Shown here piece by piece: positions 1 through 5,091 of a stretch of 5,390 bases of DNA (positions are counted from its first letter, which is position 1; every line of letters starts with the position of its first letter). Origin of the DNA: Mycobacteriaceae bacterium (GTDB taxonomy: Bacteria > Actinomycetota > Actinomycetes > Mycobacteriales > Mycobacteriaceae); contig JAFAWC010000149.1 in assembly GCA_019242135.1 (NCBI GenBank), positions 1-5,390 on the forward strand, written 5' to 3'. A program made the translations under genes and the position numbers. The notes beneath the pieces were generated by a model. It saw nothing but the letters and a program-made list of their open reading frames with translations, did no database searches and was not told the DNA's origin.

Positions 1-95
1 GGCGTCACCAAATCCACATACTGCTCACCGATCGCCGACACCGAATGCACGTTGGCCACCACGTTCACCGGGATCTTGTAACGATCGGCGATGCT
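1..95 (-). pseudogene. 5'-truncated Mce-family protein remnant, continuing past the left edge
   Basis: Reading leftward from 95, the minus strand encodes about 31 residues, including IADRYKIPVNVVANVHSVSA followed by IGEQYVDLVT. This resembles the core of the MCE/MlaD domain, where a 'S-x-x-G-E-x-Y-V-(D/E)-L' signature follows a hydrophobic beta strand. Mce proteins are exported, membrane-anchored substrate-binding components of lipid/sterol import systems. An intact one has a signal anchor and roughly 80 or more residues before this point. Here the same frame is closed immediately upstream by TGA (104-102) and TAA (107-105). The only downstream start codons would begin inside the domain. The two other minus frames of 98-141 show no Mce-like continuation, so a simple frameshift is not supported. 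The 3' part lies outside the window and its integrity cannot be judged. The family call rests on the motif alone. Confidence 0.66.
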
Positions 96-141
96 CCGTG
101 GTCATTAAGCTGCCCCGTGGCCAAACGCGCGCCCGTGTGAT
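96..141. other. Short spacer between pxpA and the mce remnant (probable junction)
   Basis: This 46-bp stretch separates the pxpA stop codon from the point where Mce similarity begins. It holds tandem stops in the Mce frame (102-107 on the minus strand). I see no ribosome binding site, no strong hairpin and no recognisable repeat end. It probably contains the breakpoint at which the front of the mce gene was lost. Confidence 0.4.
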
Positions 142-912
142 CTACGCAAATGGTTGCAGCTCGACGCCGTTGCTGATCAGGCGTTGCCGCACGGCCGCGG
201 CAATCCGCACCGCACCGGGTGAATCGCCATGCACGCATACCGATTCCACACTGATCGGTATCACCGAGCCGTCGATCGCGGTGACTTCGCGGCGGGCGAC
301 CATGGCGGCCACCCTTTCTGCTACTTCGACGGGATCGGTCAGCACCGCGCCCCGTTCACGTCGCGACACCAGTCCTCCGTCCGGTCGGTAGGCACGGTCC
401 GCGAAAGCCTCGGCGACACAACGCAAACCGACTTCAGTCGCCGCTGCGAACATCGCCGACCCCGCCAGGTGAAGCACTGGCAACGTGGGGTCCACCGCAT
501 GTATGGCCGCCGCGGTCGCGTCCGCCTGGCCTTCGTCGGTGACGACCGTGTTGTACAGCGCGCCATGGGGTTTAACGTACGACACCACCGAGCCGGCGGA
601 CCGAGCGAGCGCCTGCAGAGCACCGATTTGATAGATCACGTCGGCGGTCAGATCCTCGGCGGTGATATCGATGTAGCGGCGTCCGAACCCGGCGAGGTCG
701 CGATAACCAACTTGTGCGCCGATGCGTACCCCCCGCAGCGCGGCGCCCTGGCATGTGCGGGCCAGCCCGGCGGGATCGCCGGCGTGAAAGCCGCAGGCGA
801 CGTTGGCGCTGGTGACCAGGCCAAGCATGTCCTCGTCGTCACCCAGCCGCCACACGCCGAACCCCTCACCGAGGTCCGCGTTCAGGTCGACGGTTTGCTG
901 GCTCGTCGTCAC
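142..912 (-). CDS. pxpA: LamB/YcsF family protein, 5-oxoprolinase subunit A (PxpA)
   Basis: This is a 256-residue cytoplasmic protein of full family length. PxpA acts with PxpB and PxpC in ATP-dependent cleavage of 5-oxoproline (pyroglutamate) to glutamate. Hallmarks are all in order: DLNADLGEGFG (residues 9-19), NVACGFHAGD (37-46), GYRDLAGFGRR (69-79), VKPHGALYN (113-121), ADRAYRPDGGLVSRRERGAV in the second half, and CVHGDSP (226-232). The GTG at 912 is chosen because it gives the normal family N-terminus a few residues before DLNADLGEG. An ATG at 969 would add 19 atypical residues and overlap the divergent LacI start. There is no Shine-Dalgarno, but a TAGGCT hexamer lies 7 nt upstream, which fits leaderless expression. 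The position that is 'GAHP' in E. coli PxpA reads 'GAQV' here; I believe this is common in actinobacterial members. No pxpB or pxpC follows within the window, so the partner subunits must be encoded elsewhere or be absent. Confidence 0.92.
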   Translation of the reverse strand: MTTSQQTVDLNADLGEGFGVWRLGDDEDMLGLVTSANVACGFHAGDPAGLARTCQGAALRGVRIGAQVGYRDLAGFGRRYIDITAEDLTADVIYQIGALQALARSAGSVVSYVKPHGALYNTVVTDEGQADATAAAIHAVDPTLPVLHLAGSAMFAAATEVGLRCVAEAFADRAYRPDGGLVSRRERGAVLTDPVEVAERVAAMVARREVTAIDGSVIPISVESVCVHGDSPGAVRIAAAVRQRLISNGVELQPFA

Positions 913-919
913 GAAAGCC

Positions 920-925
920 AGCCTA
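920..925 (-). promoter_or_regulatory. Candidate -10 element for pxpA (leaderless)
   Basis: The minus strand reads TAGGCT, matching the mycobacterial TANNNT -10 pattern. Seven nucleotides separate it from the GTG at 912, which would place the transcription start at or next to the start codon. No convincing -35 is visible, which is usual in mycobacteria. The hexamer lies within the 8-bp palindrome GCCTAGGC (921-928). Confidence 0.45.
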
Positions 926-953
926 GGCGTGCTGTCCCCCTGACCCGATGCAC

Positions 954-959
954 TAGCCT
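954..959 (+). promoter_or_regulatory. Candidate -10 element for the LacI-family gene (leaderless)
   Basis: TAGCCT fits TANNNT and ends 8 nt before the ATG at 968. No purine-rich Shine-Dalgarno sequence lies in 940-967. Together these suggest a transcript starting at or within a base or two of the A of the start codon. No recognisable -35 was seen. Confidence 0.42.
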
Positions 960-967
960 CACAAAAC

Positions 968-2059
968 ATGGCCAGGGCACCGGTGCGGCAGCGGGCGACC
1001 CTGGCCTCGGTGGCGGCCGAACTCAACGTGTCGCGCACCACGATCTCCAATGCGTACAACCGGCCCGACCAGTTGTCGGCCGATCTGCGGGAACGAGTTC
1101 TTGAAACGGCCAAGCGGCTGGGTTATCCAGGCCCGGATCCGCTGGCGCGGTCCTTGCGCACCCGCAAAGCCGGGGCGGTGGGACTGGTTCTCACCGAGCC
1201 GCTGAACTACGCCTTCAACGATCCGGCTGCCGTGAGTTTTGTTGCCGGCCTTGCCGAATCGTGCGAAGAAGTGGGTCAGGGTCTGTTGCTGGTCGCGGTC
1301 GGGCCGGGCCGCAGCGTCGCCGAGGGATCGCACGCGGTGCTCAACGCCGGCGTCGACGGATTCGTCGTCTACTCGGTGGCCGACGATGACCCGTACCTGC
1401 AGGTGGCGCTCGAGCGCCACCTGCCAGTGGTCATTGCCGACCAGCCCAAGGGTGTGCCGGGCACCTCCGGTGTCTGCATCGACGACCGTTCCGCGATGCG
1501 AGAACTTGCCGATTACGTTGTGGCACTTGGCCATCAGGAGATCGCGCTGCTCACCATGCGGCTCGGCTTGGAGCGCACCCCCGGCGCAGCGGCGGAGGCC
1601 AGCCCGGAACGGTTGCGATCGCCCCACTTTCACGTCCAGCGCGAACGCATCAACGGTGTCCGCGACGCGATGGCGGCGCACGGGCTCGATCCCGGCTCGC
1701 TGACCGTCGTGGAGAGCTACGAGCATCTGCCGACTTCGGGTGGCGCGGCCGCCGAAGTCGCCTTGGCGGCCAACCCGCGAATCACCGCTCTGATGTGCAC
1801 GGCCGATGTGCTGGCGCTTTCGGCCATGGACTACCTGCGGGCGCGGGGCATCTATGTACCGGGCCAGATCACCGTCACCGGCTTCGACGGCGTGCCAGAA
1901 GCCGCGCGCCGCGGCCTCTCCACGGTTTCTCAGCCGAGTCTGGAAAAGGGTCGGCTGGCGGGAAAACTGCTGCACACACCGCCCCGGTCGGGTCTTCCGG
2001 TCGACGAGGTGCTGCCGACGGAACTGATCCGCGGTCGTACCGCGGGTCCGCCCGGCTGA
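968..2059 (+). CDS. LacI-family transcriptional regulator
   Basis: A 363-residue DNA-binding repressor/activator of normal LacI/GalR length. The N-terminal helix-turn-helix spans about residues 11-31 (TLASVAAELNVSRTTISNAY), followed by SADLRERVLETAKRLGY (37-53). A hinge region, PLARSLRTRK (58-67), leads into a periplasmic-binding-protein-like effector domain from about residue 70. Effector-domain marks include the ALGHQEIALL strand and VTGFDGVPEAARRGLSTVSQ near the C-terminus. The ligand cannot be read from the sequence. The ATG at 968 gives the usual short lead before the helix-turn-helix. The gene diverges from pxpA across 55 bp, so pxpA is the obvious candidate target along with autoregulation, but this is inference. 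It converges on kstR with 6 bp between stop codons. I recall an equivalent gene in M. tuberculosis beside kstR (Rv3575c), suggesting conserved synteny without a demonstrated role in sterol metabolism. Confidence 0.92.
   Translation: MARAPVRQRATLASVAAELNVSRTTISNAYNRPDQLSADLRERVLETAKRLGYPGPDPLARSLRTRKAGAVGLVLTEPLNYAFNDPAAVSFVAGLAESCEEVGQGLLLVAVGPGRSVAEGSHAVLNAGVDGFVVYSVADDDPYLQVALERHLPVVIADQPKGVPGTSGVCIDDRSAMRELADYVVALGHQEIALLTMRLGLERTPGAAAEASPERLRSPHFHVQRERINGVRDAMAAHGLDPGSLTVVESYEHLPTSGGAAAEVALAANPRITALMCTADVLALSAMDYLRARGIYVPGQITVTGFDGVPEAARRGLSTVSQPSLEKGRLAGKLLHTPPRSGLPVDEVLPTELIRGRTAGPPG
2026..2048. terminator. Strong hairpin at the convergent LacI/kstR 3' ends, candidate bidirectional terminator
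   Basis: The left arm GATCCGCGGT (2026-2035) pairs with ACCGCGGGTC (2039-2048) across a 3-nt CGT loop. This makes a 10-bp stem with one G-U wobble on the plus-strand RNA. It lies in the last codons of the LacI gene, ending 8 nt before its stop codon, and begins 17 nt past the kstR stop on the other strand. No U-tract follows on either side, so it would be a non-canonical, tail-less terminator. It could also be a chance structure in GC-rich coding DNA. Confidence 0.45.
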
Positions 2060-2065
2060 ACCGCG

Positions 2066-2737
2066 TCAGATCTTGGGGTGTTCCTCGTCGCCGATCAGCA
2101 GCCGTACAGCGAGGTCGAGGCGCTTGCTGACGTCGGTGGCCGACGCCCGACGCGTAAGCCAGGCCAGCAGGTTCGACAACCACACGTCGGAGATCACCCG
2201 CGCGATGTGGTACTGGTCCTCGGTTGGCTCGCCGTCACTCATCGCCCGCGCGAACATGCTGTCCATCAGTTTGCCGACGTAATCGACTTCACCGGCCACC
2301 GACGCGTCGGCGAACACGAACGCGCGAGTCATCGCCTCGGTCAGCAACGGGTTTCGCTGCATCGCCCGGTTGAGCCGGCTGATCATCTGATGCAGCCGCT
2401 GATACGGGCTGCCCGCACCGATCGCCGTGCGGTCGTTCTTGGCGTCGATGCGCTCGAATTCCCGCCCGAGCGCGGACACCAGCAGATGCACCTTCGACGG
2501 GAAGTACCGGTACAGCGTGCCGACCGCAACGTCGGCTCGCTCGGCGACCGCCCGCATCTGCACTGCCTCGTATCCGCCCTTAGAGGCGATAGCCAAGGTG
2601 GCGTCGAGGATGCGTTTGCGGCGCTCCCGTTGAGCCTCCGAGCCGAGTTCGGACTCGGCCAGTGCGGCCACCGTCAGCACCTGCGGGTGACGTGGCTCGC
2701 CCGGCGGGCTGGAACTGGTCTGCGCTGGCGTCGACAT
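2066..2737 (-). CDS. kstR: TetR-family repressor of cholesterol catabolism, KstR
   Basis: A 223-residue TetR-family regulator that closely resembles mycobacterial KstR as I remember it. A poorly conserved N-terminal tail (1-27) precedes SELGSEAQRERRKRILDATL (29-48). The helix-turn-helix spans about 58-80 and contains RAVAERADVAVGTLYRYFPS. The C-terminal ligand-binding region includes RNPLLTEAMTRAFVFADAS and DQYHIARVISDVWLSNLLAW. KstR represses a large regulon for cholesterol uptake, side-chain and ring degradation. In M. tuberculosis it is released by a CoA thioester of a 3-oxo-cholestenoic acid, an early side-chain intermediate. The ATG at 2737 is preceded by AAGGAG (2749-2754) with 11 nt spacing. 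An upstream GTG in the same frame at 2869 has no ribosome site and would extend the protein almost to the operator, so it is rejected. The gene diverges from fadE34 over 195 bp containing a KstR operator, which fits autoregulation. Confidence 0.97.
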   Translation of the reverse strand: MSTPAQTSSSPPGEPRHPQVLTVAALAESELGSEAQRERRKRILDATLAIASKGGYEAVQMRAVAERADVAVGTLYRYFPSKVHLLVSALGREFERIDAKNDRTAIGAGSPYQRLHQMISRLNRAMQRNPLLTEAMTRAFVFADASVAGEVDYVGKLMDSMFARAMSDGEPTEDQYHIARVISDVWLSNLLAWLTRRASATDVSKRLDLAVRLLIGDEEHPKI

Positions 2738-2748
2738 GCGGTGAGCGG

Positions 2749-2754
2749 CTCCTT
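2749..2754 (-). promoter_or_regulatory. Ribosome binding site of kstR
   Basis: The minus strand reads AAGGAG, 11 nt before the ATG at 2737. It decides between this start and the in-frame GTG at 2869, which has no comparable site. Confidence 0.7.
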
Positions 2755-2845
2755 CTGTTCGTCCTCTGCCCAAAACGATACGCACGCCGGTGCCAAATTT
2801 CTTCCCGGCCTGACGCCCGGCGGCCCTGGTGTGCTGCCCAGATGC

Positions 2846-2867
2846 GCACCGGCTTGATGACCGGTGC
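2846..2867. repeat. Inverted repeat GCACCGG-8 nt-CCGGTGC between kstR and fadE34
   Basis: Perfect 7-bp arms at 2846-2852 and 2861-2867 flank CTTGATGA. The repeat lies 9 bp upstream of the KstR operator and just upstream of the fadE34 -10 candidate. It could form a stem-loop in the kstR 5' leader, if kstR transcription begins near the operator, or be a binding site for a second regulator. It does not match the KstR consensus. Confidence 0.5.
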
Positions 2868-2870
2868 ACG

Positions 2871-2876
2871 TACTAT
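2871..2876 (+). promoter_or_regulatory. Candidate -10 element for fadE34
   Basis: TACTAT matches TANNNT and abuts the KstR operator. Transcription would then start about 2882-2884, inside the operator, leaving a leader of about 50 nt. KstR bound there would cover the -10 and start site. No good -35 lies at the expected distance (around 2848-2853). Confidence 0.5.
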
Positions 2877-2890
2877 TAGAACACGTTCTA
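2877..2890. promoter_or_regulatory. KstR operator
   Basis: TAGAACACGTTCTA has perfect 6-bp inverted arms (TAGAAC/GTTCTA) around AC. It agrees with the KstR consensus as I know it (TnnAACnnGTTnnA). Symmetry extends outward after one mismatch: CTA (2873-2875) pairs with TAG (2892-2894), giving an imperfect 22-bp palindrome. It lies 140 bp upstream of the kstR start and 43 bp upstream of the fadE34 start, positioned to control both divergent genes. Confidence 0.93.
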
Positions 2891-2919
2891 GTAGGCTGCA
2901 CGTGTCTAAACCAACGGCT

Positions 2920-2926
2920 GAGGAGG
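2920..2926 (+). promoter_or_regulatory. Ribosome binding site of fadE34
   Basis: GAGGAGG sits 6 nt before the GTG at 2933. It settles the start against an in-frame GTG at 2864, which lies upstream of the operator and has no such site. Confidence 0.8.
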
Positions 2927-2932
2927 CCGATC

Positions 2933-5053
2933 GTGTCAGCGCCCATGTTCTCCGAGCAGGCCGCCGCCAGGGAGCTGGTGCGCTCGTGGGCCCCCGGGTC
3001 GGGCGCGATCGCGGCCGCCCGCGCTATCGAGCAGGGCGATCATGACGCCTGGCGGAAACCGTTTCGCGGATTGGCGGAACTGGGGTTCTTCGGCGTCGCG
3101 GTGCCCGAGGCGCTCGCCGGCGCCGGCGGCCGCGTGGCTGACCTCTGCGCAATGCTCGACGAGGCCGCCCATGCGTTGGTCCCGGGCCCGATCGCGACCA
3201 CCGCGCTGGCCACGCTGGTCCTCGGCGATGCCCACAGACGGCAACTATCCGACGTGATGTCAGGGCATCGCAGCGCCGGTCTCGCTCTCGGTGGCGACCT
3301 TCGCTGCGATGCCGACCACGTCAGCGGCACCCTGCCGCTGGTGCTGGGTGGCAGACCCGGCGAGTACGTGATCGCTCCCGCGGGACAACAGTGGCTGCTG
3401 ATCGACACCACCGCCGGCGCGATGGTCGAGCCGCTCGCGCCCACTGACTTTTCCCGCCCGCTGGCGCGCGCGGTGCTCGATTCGGCGCCCGTGGTGGTCA
3501 TCGATGCCGCCGCGCAGCGGGTCATTGATCTGGCCGCCACCGTGCTGGCGGCCGAGGCCGCTGGACTGGCCCGCTGGACGCTGCAGACGGCCACCGAATA
3601 TGCAAAGGTGCGCGAGCAGTTCGGCAAGCCCATCGGCAGCTTCCAGGCGATCAAACACATTTGTGCCGAGATGTTGCTGCGCTCGGAGCAGACCGCGGTG
3701 GCCGCGGCCGACGCCGCGCGTGCCGCCAGCGACGCCGACGACCGCCAGTTCTCGGTTGCCGCGGCCGTGGCCGCCGCAACCGCCATCGAGGGCGCCAAGG
3801 CCAACGCGAAGGACTGTATCCAGGTTCTCGGCGGCATCGGCATCACATGGGAGCACGACGCGCATCTGTATCTTCGCCGCGCATACAACATTTCGCAGTT
3901 CCTCGGCGGCCCGTCACGGTGGCAGCGCCGCGTCGCGGCGTTGACCCGCGAAGGCGTGCGCCGCGAACTTCACATCGACCTGGAGTCGGTCGATCACCTG
4001 CGTCCGGAGATCGCCGCGGCAGTCGCCGATGTCGCCGCGCACCCTCCCGGCGACCGCCAGGTCGCGCTCGCGCAGGCCGGCCTGGTCGCGCCGCACTGGC
4101 CCAAGCCGTATGGCCGCGACGCCTCGCCCGCCGAACAGCTGCTGATCGACCAGGAGATGGCGGCCGCCGGAATCGATCGTCCGGACCTCGTGATCGGCTG
4201 GTGGGCGGCGCCGACCATTCTTGAGCACGGCAGCGCCGAGCAGATCGACCGCTTCGTGCCAGCTACCTTGCGCGGTGAGCTGATCTGGTGCCAGCTGTTC
4301 AGTGAGCCCGGGGCCGGCTCCGACCTCGCGTCGCTGCGCACGAAAGCCGTTCGGGCCGAGGGCGCGCAGGGAAACGGTTGGCGGCTCACCGGGCAGAAGG
4401 TGTGGACCTCGGCGGCGCAAAAGGCCCAGTGGGGGGTGTGTCTGGCGAGGACGGACCCCGACGCACCGAAGCACAAAGGCATCACCTATTTCCTCGTCGA
4501 CATGTCCTCACCGGGTCTGACGATCCGGCCGTTGCGCGAAATCACCGGCGACGACTTGTTCAACGAGGTGTTTTTCGACGAGGTGTTCGTGCCCGACGAC
4601 ATGGTCGTCGGCCAGGTCAACGACGGCTGGCGGCTGGCGCGCACCACGCTGGCCAACGAGCGTGTCGCGATGGCCCACGGCACCGCGCTCGGCAATCCGA
4701 TGGAGCAGCTGCTCGCCACCGTGGCGGAGATGGACCTCGATCCCGCCGACCAGGACCGCCTCGGTGCGCTGATCGTCTCCGCTCAGGTCGGCTCGCTGCT
4801 CGACCAGCGGATCGCGCAGCTGGCCGTCGGCGGTCAGGACCCCGGGCCGCAGGCCAGCGCGCGCAAGCTGATCGGCGTGCGATACCGGCAGGCGCTGTCG
4901 GAGTTTCGCATGGACCTGTCCGAGGGCGCGGGCATCGTCGAGAACCGCACCGTGCATGACTTCCTCAACACCCGCTGCCTGACGATCGCCGGTGGCACCG
5001 AGCAGATCCTGCTCACCATGGCCGGTGAGCGCCTACTGGGTCTGCCGCGCTAA
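2933..5053 (+). CDS. fadE34: Double-domain acyl-CoA dehydrogenase FadE34 (ChsE3-type, sterol side chain)
   Basis: A 706-residue flavoenzyme made of two acyl-CoA dehydrogenase (ACAD) halves in one chain, about twice the usual ACAD length of around 380. The N-terminal half (about 1-350) has the C-terminal-type motifs REQFGKPIGSFQAIKH (227-242) and QVLGGIGITWEHDAHLYLRR (297-316). It has little recognisable FAD-binding middle domain. The C-terminal half (about 360-706) carries SEPGAGSDL (457-465), GQKVWTS (487-493), NEVFFDEVFVPDDMVVG, and ends with IAGGTEQI (685-692) and a typical ERLLGLPR tail. This architecture mimics the heteromeric alpha2beta2 steroid ACADs fused into one polypeptide. M. tuberculosis FadE34 (ChsE3) desaturates 3-oxochol-4-en-24-oyl-CoA during side-chain beta-oxidation. 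The catalytic base cannot be assigned by eye: the MCAD-type YEGT position reads AGGT. The start is GTG at 2933, supported by GAGGAGG 6 nt upstream. KstR regulation is expected from the operator. Confidence 0.95.
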   Translation: MSAPMFSEQAAARELVRSWAPGSGAIAAARAIEQGDHDAWRKPFRGLAELGFFGVAVPEALAGAGGRVADLCAMLDEAAHALVPGPIATTALATLVLGDAHRRQLSDVMSGHRSAGLALGGDLRCDADHVSGTLPLVLGGRPGEYVIAPAGQQWLLIDTTAGAMVEPLAPTDFSRPLARAVLDSAPVVVIDAAAQRVIDLAATVLAAEAAGLARWTLQTATEYAKVREQFGKPIGSFQAIKHICAEMLLRSEQTAVAAADAARAASDADDRQFSVAAAVAAATAIEGAKANAKDCIQVLGGIGITWEHDAHLYLRRAYNISQFLGGPSRWQRRVAALTREGVRRELHIDLESVDHLRPEIAAAVADVAAHPPGDRQVALAQAGLVAPHWPKPYGRDASPAEQLLIDQEMAAAGIDRPDLVIGWWAAPTILEHGSAEQIDRFVPATLRGELIWCQLFSEPGAGSDLASLRTKAVRAEGAQGNGWRLTGQKVWTSAAQKAQWGVCLARTDPDAPKHKGITYFLVDMSSPGLTIRPLREITGDDLFNEVFFDEVFVPDDMVVGQVNDGWRLARTTLANERVAMAHGTALGNPMEQLLATVAEMDLDPADQDRLGALIVSAQVGSLLDQRIAQLAVGGQDPGPQASARKLIGVRYRQALSEFRMDLSEGAGIVENRTVHDFLNTRCLTIAGGTEQILLTMAGERLLGLPR

Positions 5054-5091
5054 CCGCTGCGCGCCCCCGCGAGAACCGCCAGACAGACCTC
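5054..5091. other. Convergent intergenic gap after fadE34
   Basis: These 38 bp separate the fadE34 stop from the stop of the opposing gene. I see no strong hairpin or T-tract. A CTGCGCGC octamer at 5057-5064 recurs at 5107-5114 inside the neighbouring gene; its GCGCGC core is self-complementary, so weak pairing is possible but unconvincing as a terminator. Confidence 0.35.

Noticed and set aside
229..1104. Long open plus-strand frame of 291 codons opposite pxpA
   Set aside because: It is the complement of a gene with strong LamB/YcsF motifs. The translation is rich in Arg, Gly and His with no family motif, typical of an antisense shadow in high-GC DNA.
913..1113. Longer pxpA starts at 969 or 1113
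   Set aside because: They add residues not found in the family and run over or into the divergent LacI gene. The GTG at 912 gives the normal N-terminus and a matching -10 element.
959..1975. Long open minus-strand frame of 338 codons opposite the LacI gene
   Set aside because: The plus strand carries a complete LacI-family protein with helix-turn-helix, hinge and effector domain. The minus product has no recognisable feature.
2504..2513. GTACCGGTAC palindrome inside kstR
   Set aside because: It encodes the conserved LYRYFPS segment of the helix-turn-helix, so codon constraint explains it.
2078..2857. Plus-strand frame of 259 codons opposite kstR
   Set aside because: It is an antisense shadow of a clearly recognisable TetR regulator with no domain signal of its own.
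2738..2869. Longer kstR start at GTG 2869
   Set aside because: It has no ribosome site there and would translate the leader up to the edge of the operator. The ATG at 2737 has AAGGAG upstream and gives the expected KstR length.
2864..2932. Longer fadE34 start at GTG 2864
   Set aside because: It lies upstream of the probable -10 and the operator, so it would not be transcribed from that promoter. GTG 2933 has GAGGAGG at ideal spacing.
3040..3891. Minus-strand frame of 283 codons opposite fadE34, and similar frames to 4957
   Set aside because: They sit opposite well-motifed ACAD sequence. The products are Ala/Ser/Arg-rich and low in complexity, typical of antisense frames at high GC.
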